Shown in pieces: positions 41,275-52,730 of a DNA stretch of 64,000 bases. The position numbers and the translations under genes are program-made. How positions within the stretch are numbered: position 1 is the stretch's first letter; each line of letters opens with the position of its first letter. Under the pieces are notes generated by a model. It saw only the letters and a list, made by a program, of their open reading frames with translations. It was not told the DNA's origin and did no database searches. Source of the stretch: Galeopsis tetrahit (Eukaryota; Streptophyta; Magnoliopsida; Lamiales; Lamiaceae); NCBI GenBank assembly GCA_963675135.1, contig OY776125.1, positions 47,956,513-48,020,512 on the forward strand. Reading direction: 5' to 3'.

Positions 41275-42875
41275 GTAGACATCTTTACTATTAAAATTTC
41301 TAGTGTACATCTCTGTTTTTTCTTTTTCTTTTTACAAGGAACTGGCCAATTTTTTATTTATCTGAGCTACATTTTCTATAGTACCATTTTCTCAAATATC
41401 TTTTTTGATAGTTTTGGTACCTGAACTCGGGAATTCTTATGGTGTCTGTCTTGTCGTCGTTGTGATATCAACTGCATTGAATAAAGTCGATATTCTTGTC
41501 CTCTTTTCTATTTCCATTTTAGTTTGTTTGAGTTGAATCTGGTATTAAGAAGCAGATTTCACTTTTTCATGCAAAAAGTAAGTGACAGTTTCTTCTAATC
41601 TAGCTAGCGCTTTAACGTATTTCTCGCGACTGGTAGCCGCACCGTTGCTGTCCGATGTCTGTAGCAGCACCACCACTGTCTGTTGCGCAGCCCTTGTCCG
41701 AGCCAGCCGCGTCGCTACCTCGCCGCCGCCTGTAGCCCAACCGCGTCGCCACTGTCCGCGCCGCGGCCTGAGCCCTGTCGCCTAAGAGAGGTATGTTTTG
41801 GGTAGTTTTCTCGCGACCAGTAGCTGTCTGACCGCCATCTATTTCACTTCTCTTTGAGAATGTCAGTGTTGTCTGTGTGCTGAGCATAAATTGAAAGATC
41901 CTTTGTTGGTCTGTGTGGTTTGGATATGATTTTGTTTTAAATTCGCGTTGTTTGTTTGGATCTGTATTTGTATTGTATGTAAGTTGAACTGGGTGGTAAA
42001 ATTAGGGTTTGGGTTTGCATGAGCTTTCTTCTAATTTTATCTTGCCATATAATTAACATTAAATCTTCTGGGTTTTTTCTACACTGATCCATGGTGATTA
42101 AATGCCTTTTTATGACCTTATGAGTCTCAGAATTTTAATGATTTAATTTGATGTGTTAAACGTATGCCTGAGAAATTGTTGTGAAGAGACGATGAATATA
42201 TATGTGTGGGAATTAATTGTATCATGTTTTTGTAAGAAATGGAAATGATTTTTACTGCTAAAAAATTGAAGCCCATATGATGAAGAAAGAGGCAGCATAT
42301 TAGTCGTGTTACAGTGCGATTTTATTGGGGAGGAAATGTCTGTGATGCAGGCTTATTGTTGATGTGTTTAGGCCTGTTACAGGTTTTTCTCAGTGAGATG
42401 GCGGCAGCAGAGGCAGAGGCTCAGCAACCAGTTATTCATTTAGCAGACTTTCTTACAGTACAGTGTCTGTGTTTGGAAGGACTTAAACGGTCATTTATTT
42501 CACAAGCGTAGGTTGCTCATTTGTAGCTTGTGCGCTTGGAAGGAAGAAAGGTGCGTCATATCTTCCATAATTGATTGATCATAGCGGTTTTTATTCTGTT
42601 TTTTATTAGTATGCATAATTTAGTTCTACAAGTTTCTAGTTTCTGCTACTCTTTTGAAATGAGGTTTACACATATTGATAGCGTGGACGTAGTGCTGTTC
42701 TTCAGGAATTTTTCTCCAACTCTGGTTCGCTAATTTGTGTGAATAGGCAAAATTGAGGTGAAAGTTGCTTAATTTTAATGTTGACGACTTGCTTCAGTGA
42801 AGAAACATAAAATCCATGGGTTGCATGAAGTTACTTTAAGTTTCTTATTTTGAATGTGAATTGAAAAGAAGTATT
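41275..42875. other. Non-coding or unassigned region
   Basis: Contains a GC-rich stretch (41620-41790) and a short ATG frame at 42399-42512 (MAAAEAEAQQPVIH, about 37 residues). Neither matches a family that I recognise. Confidence 0.45.
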
Positions 42876-42879
42876 ATCT

Positions 42880-43161
42880 TGATAGGCGAGAGAAGATGCA
42901 GGAGAAAGTAACAAATCTAAATAACTTGTTCCAGGCGGCATCTTATAGTAAAATGGGAACCTTGTAAACAAATTGAGGGCAATTAATCTTGAAATGGATG
43001 CTGTTGCATCTGCTGTGGAGAAGCTAGACAACTCCAACAGAGATGGGGACCAATTTTCCGACGGAAACAGAGCAAGAGAATGCAGAGTAGGAAAGACGAC
43101 GATGCACACACTGCTAATAGCTTCTTCCTGACGCCTTTTATTAGGAAGGATGGACAATAGA
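42880..43161 (+). pseudogene. Unassigned coding remnant
   Basis: Protein-like sequence split over two frames: EKMQEKVTNLNNLFQAAS, then two stops, then INLEMDAVASAVEKLDNSN, then a frame change into RKDDDAHTANSFFLTP and a TAG near 43161. The helical, charged composition looks like the last exon of a decayed gene. I cannot name the family. Confidence 0.35.
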
Positions 43162-43455
43162 TTTTTTGTTTTTTTTTTGGATTCTGGAAAAAATTGTTTC
43201 TAAAGCCCTTGGAGAGACTTATTACTAGTCATTTTGATTTTCTTGAACTTCTCTCCTGTTGGTTTCTGATTTTTTTTGCTTGTGGAAAAGATGTTTCTAA
43301 TCTCTAAAAATGTATTCATGGTAAGTCTTTCATATTTTCTTGGTGTTTGATTGATTTAAGTGAAACAATTGTGTTTTCAGTAAGGGAAGTTCTCATCAAA
43401 TTTAATTATTGAAATAAATGTAGAATGTAAATGAATGATTTTTTAAAATATTTAG

Positions 43456-43857
43456 GGCATGTTTGATAGTAAAGATTAATTATCTAAGATTATGATGATA
43501 TCTAAACTTTATTAATTTTAAAGCATAATCTACCCTTAATCTAAGTTAGGTAAAAATTTGTGTGAAACCGTCTCACGGATCCTTTTCTGTGAGACGGATC
43601 CTTTTAACCCATATTTCAAAATTTTGGATAGAATAACCCATATTTTTTTTCCAGATTTTGGTTTGTAAAAAAAGTGATAATGTTTAAGTAAAAAATGATA
43701 GTATTTTTAACAAAAGTGACTATCACTTTTTGCTCAAACATTATCACTTTTTATATATAATATATATAGAAGCCGTTTCACGGATCTCATTCTGTGAAAT
43801 GGTCTCACCCAAAACTAGTTAATTTAGATTTAATATAAGCTATCAAACATGGCCTTA
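43456..43857. mobile_element. MITE with second MITE nested in it
   Basis: The outer inverted ends are AGGGCATGTTTGATAG (43456) and the complement of TAAGGCCATGTTTGATAG (43857). Inside, about 43557-43812, lies a second inverted-repeat element with GTGAAACCGTCTCACGG and the complement of GGGTGAGACCATTTCACA. Its middle carries a further hairpin (AAAAGTGATAATGTTT versus AAACATTATCACTTTTT). Non-coding. Confidence 0.7.
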
Positions 43858-44201
43858 ATCATATATGATAGTACTTGAGCTGTTATTATAATATTCACAA
43901 ATTATTTATTCTCTTGCTTTTCTTTCCTTTTCTTTTAAAGAGATAAAAAGTTGGGTCTTTCTATGATGAGGAAGGCTTTGCATTAAATACCTTTGAATCA
44001 TTGATCCAACGTATGAAATTGTTTTAACATGATTGCATTTCGCAATAATGCGTTTGCTCTATGCATGTGCAATCACACTATTTCGCACTACTAATAAATT
44101 AAATTAATAAATATAAAATGACAAAAATATCCTTTAAAAATATTTAATTATAAAATAAAATATAATCATATATTCTTATTAAGATTTCATTTTTAAATTA
44201 A

Positions 44202-45543
44202 GGGTGTGTTTGCAAACTATAATAGTTGATTTTTGTAGTAAAATTGAAAGTAGATAGTGTTTTAAAAATAGGGTAAATTACACTATAGGACATTTCACCC
44301 TAAGTCTTTGTAATTCAAGGAAAATTTTATTACGGTTACAAATCAAGCCAAATTAACAAATTAAAGTACAGTTCTACCCCTACTGTTTTGATTAGAATTT
44401 CAATTTTGAAATAAGTAGATTTAATTAATTTAAGGAATGGAAAGTCAACTAAATCCAAAACCTTTAATAAAAATGGAAAGATCTATTTGCACAATAATCG
44501 CGCCCGATTCTTAATTCAAATAACTTTTCTAACAACTCATACAACATTAATTCCTAAAACATTTCTTATTCTCTCTCCATTGAAGCTGGAAGAAGAAATC
44601 GAAAAGCAAGAACAACCATTGTGCAAAGAATCGTTCAAGGTATTGAGTGGAAAAATCATTTTCTGCATGTTATTGTTGTTCATTTGAATCATTTCTTGGG
44701 TTTATGGAAAAATTCTGATTTTTAGGACTTTGCATATATTAGGTTTTTCGTTGATTTTAGGGATGATTAAAAAAAATTCGACTACATGCATTTTATAAGA
44801 TGTTTCCTTCGTTGATTTTACTGGCTTTGCATAAGATGTTTCCTTATTTATTTTCTTAGTTCTAACGATCTCTGTTTTTTGCATTTTAGAGAAACATAAT
44901 CAATCGATTACACTGATAAAGCATATATTGTTATTCTTTTCAAGTAATACATGTTGATATGTGATCTGGAAAAACTGTTAAATGTATTAATTATATTACA
45001 CTGATAAAACATGATGTACATTGTATTAAATCGATTTCAATATATGATACAATAATGATTGCATAAAATTCGTATATTCATGTACATTCTCTATGGGTTA
45101 TGCTTTAGAATAAACATTTTATTTCTTTGTCCATTGTAATATGTAAGTGTTTGGTATAGAAGTAAATAAATTATGTTTCTGATATTACATTGGTTTTTAA
45201 TTTCTGAAGGATCAAAGGATAAAATGACACGTTCGAAGGCTAGACATCAGAAGCGTAAAAGTTTAAGTATAATATGTGCCCGTTGTGAGGATCACTGAGA
45301 AAATTCATATATCATGAATTTAGAACAAATGATTCCTGCTAGTTTTTTTGTTTTGTAAAACTCGGAATGCTTGGTTTTTTTTATCATGAATTTTTGCTTG
45401 TGATTGAATTAGAGGTGTCTGGTAATATTGCATATGCGTCAGATAAAGCATATACTAACGCACATACACAAATAAAATACATATAATATATTATATGCAT
45501 ATAATATATTTTGTGCATACATCAATAAATATAACTTATAACT

Positions 45544-45583
<40 letters not shown>

Positions 45584-47417
45584 ACAAAGTGTGAAATGTC
45601 ACTTAGTATAATTCTCCCTACATAATTCGTACAGAATATATTATGCATAAAAAACTTAATATATTATCCATAATGAAATAAGTTTGGATTAATTTGTACA
45701 TATATGTAATTTAATTAAAATAGAATATAATTATAAAAACTAAACTAATAAGATACCTTCAAAACATTTAACTACTGTAGGTACTGTAGGTTGTAATTGT
45801 ATGAAACATAATATAATTATTTTATACCAATTAACAAAGTGACATAAAAAGATCCATACAATGGAAATATGCACATACAAAGTGCATAATAATACCGATA
45901 TGCACGCAATTAATTAATATATCATATAGTATGCTTAAAGTTAATACTACAAAACAAGAAAACTTATTTCATTAATTAATACATAAATTATTCATATGAA
46001 TATTCGGTATACATAATCATATGGATAAATACAAAAATTATTATCCACATTGAATATATATTTATTTTAATTAAAATTAATTAGAAACATAAAAAGGTAC
46101 CAACAATAGCAAGTTAAACATAGCATAACATATGCACAACGTAGTACATATATACTACAGTATGCGATAATGTAATAAATATAATAAAATATATGCATAG
46201 AAATATACATATAATATATAATACGCATGACTATTATAAAAGATCGAATATATATACTTTAATTTAATACTTTCGTTATTGTTATTTGAAAATATAAACA
46301 ATAATAATATAGATGTTATAATAAAAGATATTTGACTATTTAAAAAATTGATATATTAAATTATATCACAAAAAATTATAAGAGTTTATTTATAAAATGA
46401 TACGAAAATTATTATAGTTATATGTCAAAATTATTATAAATAATACATATTAAAAATTATTTGTTTAATATTTTATAAATACTGAGGTTATTTTAAAATG
46501 CTTGTAATTGTTGTTAGAAGCTTTGAAAAATTAATTAATTAAATAAGAATAAATAAAATATCCATTTACAAATTTATAACTGAAAACATACGAATCTATA
46601 ATTAATTTATTCGAACAACATTAAAGAGCTTTTATATATAATAAATGTTATTTAATTATATAATTAATGTCGAATAATTTAAAGAGTATTTATAGTTTAT
46701 AAATTAAATAAAAACATTGAATATTTTAAAAATCAACTAATAGATAATCAAATTAATATATATAATATATATTTGTATAGTTTTTTTATGGAAAAAGAAT
46801 GGAGATCGTGCCATAAATACTAATCCATAACATTAGGGGGTTACAATTACTTAATAGTGTAACTGCTATAATTATAATTAAGGGAGACTTATTCAAATTA
46901 AGGGAGACTTATTCAAATTTAAAATTAATTCTCTAGCTAAATAATAATAATTCGAATCATATATTGAATTGAGGGCATATCAGGAATATAAAATATTGAT
47001 TTGTCTTAAGTTGTAATCTCCATAATTTTTGTCTTGAATTATAAGATCGGCTTGGATCTTGGTCTATATTATAAATAAACTCTTAAAAATAAACACTTCT
47101 AATCAATTTTTTAAATGTTGTGGTGTATGTCATACAATCACTTTTTTATAATTTTACAAAAAACACCATTATTACATTTGAATAAATAATGGGTAAAAAT
47201 AAAATATTATTTAAATTGTGAGAACAAAATTGTAAAACTAGTGAGTGTAATGATTAGAAGCACTTAGAAGTTGTTAGAAGTATGGGGAGGGGTGCTTGAC
47301 CAAAATTGCTTTTAAGTAATTAATTTAATCACTTACTTTTGTTTACAAACACTTCAAAAGTGATTCTATTTAAAAAAGAAGTGCTTTTAAGCACATAGTT
47401 TTGTTTGCAAACATCCA
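44202..47417. mobile_element. hAT-like MITE, copy split by an insertion
   Basis: 44202-44270 and 47092-47417 together match the MITE at 7397-7807 from end to end. The break is exactly at the 9-bp duplication TTAAAAATA (44262-44270 and 47083-47091). The 3' end reads TTTGCAAACATCCA. Confidence 0.88.
44271..47082. mobile_element. Mutator-like element inserted in the MITE
   Basis: 2812 bp flanked by the 9-bp TSD TTAAAAATA. The ends GGGTAAATTACACTATAGGA and the complement of the right end (GAGTTTATTTATAATATAGA) are imperfect inverted repeats, with TGTAATTCAAG/TATAATTCAAG about 40 bp in. A 9-bp TSD is characteristic of Mutator. No transposase. The left part has exon-like pieces: about 44580-44640 (LEEEIEKQEQPLCKESF) and 45224-45298 (MTRSKARHQKRKSL...CARCEDH, stop), followed by a long AT-rich core with a TA microsatellite at 45547-45580. 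Confidence 0.85.
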
Positions 47418-47455
47418 CTAAAACACTTCTAATAAAATTTAAACATTAATTTATA

Positions 47456-47652
47456 CTCTCTCCGTCCCATATTAATTTTCATAGGTAGATTAAAGTAAAA
47501 AATTAGTTGACTTTTGTGTATGTGTGTAGAAAAAGTAATGACATTTGTGTAAAATTAAGGATATTGTGAGGGTGGAATTGTAAATGGTTTTCCATTTTAA
47601 GGGTGTGAAAGTTATTGTGGGAAGTGTCAAAGTTATTGTGGAATGGAGGGAG
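47456..47652. mobile_element. Stowaway-like MITE
   Basis: CTCTCTCCGTCCCAT at the left and the complement of CTCCCTCCATTCCACA at the right, flanked by TA (47454-47455, 47653-47654). 197 bp, non-coding. Confidence 0.85.
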
Positions 47653-47899
47653 TAGAATAATTCATCAATTTTAAGATAATTAGATGAAACCCTAAATCTA
47701 ATCACAAAAACAACTTCAATTTCTTGCAAAATTCAACACCATTCCCTTTGAATTTCCTGTATTATCCAATATTCGTCACACTTTTCAGGTTGGGTTATCG
47801 GATTTGTTCTTGAATCGTGTGAAATTTGGTCGAACTTGAAAAAATTGTGGCTAGTGAGGTATAAATATGTCTGATATTCTCTTTTTAATTACTTAGTAA

Positions 47900-48545
47900 A
47901 TGAAAAGTAGAAAGTCCTCGAGCCCCCCGCGGCGGGGAAGGAGAATGTTAGCCGCCACTGCAAATTTGAGTTCGAAGTGCAACAATTTGGCCTCAGATTT
48001 TGGAATTGGTTGTGATTCGATCAATTATGACAATAAACGAATAGGGTGGTCGAGGAAACGTGGATGCAGCACAGAGATTTTTCGACTATATGCCTAAACG
48101 AGACAAGGTATTTTATAATTCCATTATCAGCATTTATCTCATACACAATGATTTTTCCAAAGCTGAAATACTTTATTATGAAATTCCTCAAGATATGAGG
48201 AACATTGTGGCGGATTCTGCTATGGTGCATGCATATGCCGAAACTGGTAGAATTGGTAGAGCGCAGAAGGTATTTGATAAAATGCCTGAGAGAAATGGGT
48301 TCGCCTTTTTAATTTCAGGATATTTTAAACTAGGGAGTGTTGATTATGCTGTCGAGGATGCCTGATAGTGAGAAATATGTGATTACATTGAAATATGTTT
48401 TAGGGTTTTGCACGGAATGGGTTGCTTGATGAAGTTCGGGGTGCTTTTCATCGAATGTCTTTGAAGAATGATGTAGCATGGACATCAATGATAAAGTCAT
48501 ATATTGTGATGCCACAACATGAGTGGGTTTATGGATCATGATATA
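47900..48545 (+). pseudogene. PLS-type PPR gene fragment, broken
   Basis: An ATG frame at 47900 (MKSRKSSSPPRRGRR) is followed by a frame change near 48050 into PPR sequence: VDAAQRFFDYMPKRD, YNSIISIYLIHNDFSKAEIL, AMVHAYAETGRIGRAQKVFD. After an intron-like stretch (about 48355-48413) it continues as GFARNGLLDEVRGAFHRM and NDVAWTSMIKSY. The short motifs with MP-R-D/N are typical of the PLS subclass. Truncated after about six motifs, with frame breaks and stops. Not related in sequence to the intact PPR gene at 38 kb. Confidence 0.75.
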
Positions 48546-48549
48546 GAGT

Positions 48550-49138
48550 AAATGAAGCAAAGGAGATCACCGTTTTTGTTTCACCAATAAATCCCTATCG
48601 TGAAACTATAGACTTTGATGTTCATGCTGGTCATTTCTTATACCATGATGAGCATGCTAAAGATGGTCCTTATATTTCTCATCTTTCCCCTTAGTTTTAT
48701 CAAGATGGAATGCGTATAAATTGGGTGTAATGTCATGTGCAGAACATTTCAAATCGCATTTTGAGCACATTGGGAAGCTAAAGGAAGCTGTATATAACAT
48801 TCAGTTTGAGCAACAGCGGCTGAAAGCTCAAATCAATAGTTAGACAATAGGTAATTGGGCAGCTTGATTTATTTGCATTAAGACTAACTTGTGGCTCTGC
48901 ACATATAAACTTATTTCGATTTGCTACTTCACTTTTGACTTTTCCTTTAATATTTAATCTGCCAATGTCAAGAAAAATTTAACAGCTATTTCATTTTTTT
49001 GATTGAATTTCAGTGAATGAGAAAACGAGCAGAAGAGCCATTCATAAAGCATTATTTGAATCAGCTGCTCTGATTTTTGCCAGGATCTACGTTTTATGTC
49101 GTTTGTTTGAGATAAATCTTGGGGCGACTAGAGTTTAA
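48550..49138 (+). pseudogene. p24-beta3-like (emp24/GOLD family) C-terminal fragment
   Basis: Three exon pieces with intact GT/AG borders. About 48556-48665 reads RFCFTNKS, then a frame change, then RETIDFDVHAGHF and HDEHAKD. 48743-48850 reads EHFKSHFEHIGKLKEAVYNI and QFEQQRLKAQ. 49014-49138 reads VNEKTSRRAIHKALFESAAL to the stop. This is the end of the GOLD domain, the coiled coil and the C-terminal region of a p24 beta-type cargo receptor of the early secretory pathway. It is broken by the frame change near 48590 and by TAG at 48841-48843 where the family has glutamine. The transmembrane helix is degraded. Directly follows the PPR fragment. Confidence 0.75.
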
Positions 49139-50036
49139 TGTAATCCTGGAATTTTCACAGTCCCAGTTCTTGCTAGTCTTATCTGGAAAGTCAATCCAAT
49201 GTAGACATTATAAGTATACATAGGTGTCATGTCCTGTTATTGTGAATTGATTTGCTTTATTTTCTTGTGCAAAAGTTGCTGCTGGGATTTATGTCAAGTA
49301 TTCATTTTATTTTAAATTTAGAGAAATCAAATTCAAGTTTTTATAATAAGAAAGAGACTACGAGCTCATTATAATTAAGAACTACAAAATGTGAGTGGCC
49401 AAAATTTAAAGTTCTTATGCACTACAGTTTTACTCCTCAAGTATGGCATGTGAGGAGTTGGGAATTCTTAATTACGTGATGGATTTAGATAACATACACA
49501 TACAATTGGAGTGAAGTTGTTTTGAAAAGCACTATGGATAGCGTGGAGTGTCCCAAAACAAAAAATAAAATAAAATTGAGTGTATTTTTCTACTTCAGGT
49601 AATATATATATTTTTTTCACATATTACATCAATTTAATGATTTACTTACTACAACTAGTTACACATACAAGTTATATTTGTAACCGAACTTGCTAGCATA
49701 CCCCATCATGGAAAATATATTGTGCCCTACACAATACATGGAACTATGAACCCATGAATAAGTGTATGTCATTCTCCGAATGTTTGCAAAATATAGAGAT
49801 AACATGAAAATAAGCTTAACAAATAACCATTGTCAGGGGAGGCAACCTCCACTTCTTAAGGTATCTCACTTCTAAGGTTCATTGCTGATTAGATTCAACA
49901 ATTCAATAGACGAATCATCAATTTGAAGCAAATGTTCACTAGTGTGGAGCAATTTGAAAACAATATACCATAATTTTAAACTATTTCGAATTAACTCAGA
50001 GAGCTAAGTTGTTGACCTTATAACCAGCATACGGTT
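49139..50036. other. Non-coding spacer
   Basis: No ORF or repeat border supported. Confidence 0.55.
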
Positions 50037-50046
50037 TTTTATATAT

Positions 50047-51180
50047 GGTTAATTGCAAAAAAAATCACAACCTTTAGTAGATTTATCAATTACAATATAT
50101 CCTTTATTTCTTTGCAATTCGATACACCAACTTTTTTAGTTTTACAATTTAATGCACCAATAAGTTTTCTGATCAATTTTAAAATGTTGTGGTGCCGGAA
50201 AGATCAAAATCGTCACATTGGCGCCAAGTAAGACTGCCACCTAATTAATTATTATTTAATTTTTTAATGAATTTTTTTTTTTTAAAACCCTTAAAAATAC
50301 AAAATTAAATCAGCCCTTATTTGCACATAAATCTTAATCGCGTTCTTCAATTCGTCAATCCTTCAATCGATTTGTTTGTTTAAGATGGGCTCAGATTCGT
50401 GGTGCTCTTAAAATCCTCCATCACCCTTCCCGGTAAACCAAAATTTTCTATACAAGAAGATGCAGAAGTTGTTTGCAGCGAGGTCCCTGACTTTTTCAAT
50501 ATTCGGAAGAAAAACCCACCAATTAAGCTGCTGCTTTCTCTACTTCTTTCCTCTTCAATGATACCCAGAAACAGGTATTTGTACATGAATGTTTTCCTTT
50601 CCTGATTATCTTTTCAATGCTTTTGATTCTCTCTAATTTTCTTAGTAACTGTTTTTCTTACTGCAAGTATGATGCATCAACTTATAGATTAATAAGTAAT
50701 TCGAATTTCCGGGTTAACACAGGTATCGAATTAAAGTTTTATATTCAATTTGCTGACTATTATTGAATTGGAGGATTTTTTTTATAATTCTCTTTTATTG
50801 CATTTTACTGCAAATGGCCCTGTAGATACCTTACCAATCAGTGGACAATGCTTGCGAATTCGGAAGGAATATAATTGATGTGTTCTTGTGCGTGTGCTTT
50901 TAGGATAATTAATAAGGGCTGATTTAATTTTGTATTTTTAAATGTTTTTAATTTTTTTTTTCATTAAAAAATAATAATTAATTAGGTGGCAGTCTTACTT
51001 GGCGCCAATGTGGCGATTTTGATTTTTTCGACGCCACATCATTTTAAAATTGATTGGAAAATTTATCCGTGCATTAAATTGTAAAATTAAAAAAGTTGGT
51101 GTATCGAATTGCAAAGAAATAAAGGATATATTGTAATTGATAAATCTACAAAATGTCGTGATTTTTTTGGCAATTAACCC
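50047..51180. mobile_element. Mutator-like long-TIR element, family 1, copy B
   Basis: GGTTAATTGCAAAAAAAATC at the left and its inverted form at the right; the TIR similarity reaches about 240 bp inward (ACTTGGCGCCAATGTGG near 51000 answers ACATTGGCGCCAAGTAAG near 50214). Flanked by the perfect 10-bp repeat TTTTATATAT (50037-50046, 51181-51190); the natural TSD may be 9 bp. The core carries UTR/exon-like sequence (50380-50600, with a CAG/GTATTT-type junction near 50575), possibly captured. No transposase. Confidence 0.85.
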
Positions 51181-51190
51181 TTTTATATAT

Positions 51191-52507
51191 TGTCTATAAT
51201 ACGAGGATTCTATGTGTTTAGTTCCACTGAAGTTGTAATTTGATTATCATAGCTAGCAAATAGATAATATAATTTGATCATTACATTCATTTAATTGCCT
51301 CATTTTAGCACTAAAAAGGTTATGGAATGTACATTATCATTATGCGTATTTAAATACCCATATCAATTAAAAAACAAAAGATCAGACATAGTTAAATAGA
51401 CACGTCTCACTGTGGCTGCTCAGTAAATATATGTTAAATAAAATTGTGTACAAATATCACACTAAAAATTTCAAGACTGCCATTTGACCATTACAATTAC
51501 AACTCGTTACAATCACATATCGCACAATTCACGAAGTGAATTTTCATAAAGTCGCAGTTTTCGTCTGCAGGTTCATTGGCAGGAATGACAAGCCTCTCAA
51601 TGCTTCCATCTTGACAACGTACTTCTCGAGATCTTTCAACTTGAACACAAATAAAAATAAAAATCTGAATTGAAGATCAAGTTACAGAACCGAACAAGCT
51701 CAAAGACAGGCCATAGAACCTCACTCCCCAAACTTGTAAATTTAAATAACAATTTATCTGAAGATTAGAAAAAGGCCGTGAAATTAATGGGATTTGGTTC
51801 AATGTTACAGCTCAAGATTAAAGCTATAGATAATACACTCATGGATTCTTTAATACGAAATTTTGACTGGTTTACCTGCGTACTTAATGTGTGTGGTAAA
51901 AGTATTCACATAAAATTGTACAAGGTGAAATCAGCACTTTGTATACCTTGTACTTGCAAAAGCTATGCTCCTAAAAAAACAAATAGTTTACTTCTACATT
52001 ATGAAGATCCGTGTGCAAGAGAGCTTGAATCACAGTCTGAAACAAAAGTTGTAGATGCTATATACCAACATTATTCACCAACAAAGAATTATACGTAAAG
52101 GGACAATGGAGGGAAAAAAAGGAATGAAGAATTATGCAGAATGCCCCTGCTTAAATATACACTGGTATAAGTTAAATCAAAATAGACATGATTACAAATT
52201 CAAAGCTCTAGATTAATCCGGATTGAAATAGAAGGAATATGAATCACAGTTTGCAATTAAAGAACACACTCAGAATATAATTTTTCGGTTGTATATATGA
52301 CTCATAAACGGACAATGAGAATATGTAACACAAACCCATAAAAGGAAAAAAAAAACTCAGTAGTTTTTTTCCTAAAAGAAGAAAAAATGACCTGAGTGGT
52401 CAATAATGAAAGAGATCAATATTCGTGGCGGCGCGCGACACAACAATGAGCAACGTTGAAGTCTTGGCGAGGAGAACACTAACTACAGAGATATGATTTG
52501 GAGTTTT
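51191..52507. other. Mostly non-coding flank of the second Copia element
   Basis: The 106-codon plus-strand ORF at 51778-52098 has no family signature. A possible minus-strand exon is listed separately (51497-51639). Confidence 0.45.
51497..51639 (-). other. Possible cysteine-rich terminal exon
   Basis: After an acceptor-like GTGTTCAAG the minus strand reads VERSREVRCQDGSIERLVIP and ends CAICDCNEL before TAA at 51497-51499. Five cysteines in about 47 residues and good codon-like composition, but no family recognised and no confirmed partner exon. Confidence 0.3.
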
Positions 52508-52512
52508 GATAC

Positions 52513-52721
52513 TGTTGAATCTAGAAGTAAAATGATAACAGTAATTTGGAAGCACAAATCATGTGAGCTGAATATCTGTATAGAGTTATGTTTATAGATA
52601 CCACATTTACATTTATTTATACTATATTCTTCTAGTAACCGCAACATAAACGACACCGTAAAGATAAAGCAAAACTAAGTACAAAAGCATAGAAAAGAGA
52701 AACACGACTTAGTTGTCAACA
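52513..52721 (-). repeat. 3' LTR of second Copia element
   Basis: Begins TGTTGAATCTAGAAG and ends GTTGTCAACA on the plus strand. Carries TATAAATA on the minus strand (52614-52621). Confidence 0.95.
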
Positions 52722-52730
52722 GCCCCCCCT
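52722..52730 (-). promoter_or_regulatory. Polypurine tract
   Basis: The minus strand reads GAGGGGGGC immediately before the 3' LTR. Confidence 0.75.

Noticed and set aside
47653..49200. Helitron
   Set aside because: Compound gene fragments fit, but no credible 5' TC and 3' hairpin-CTRR ends were found by eye.
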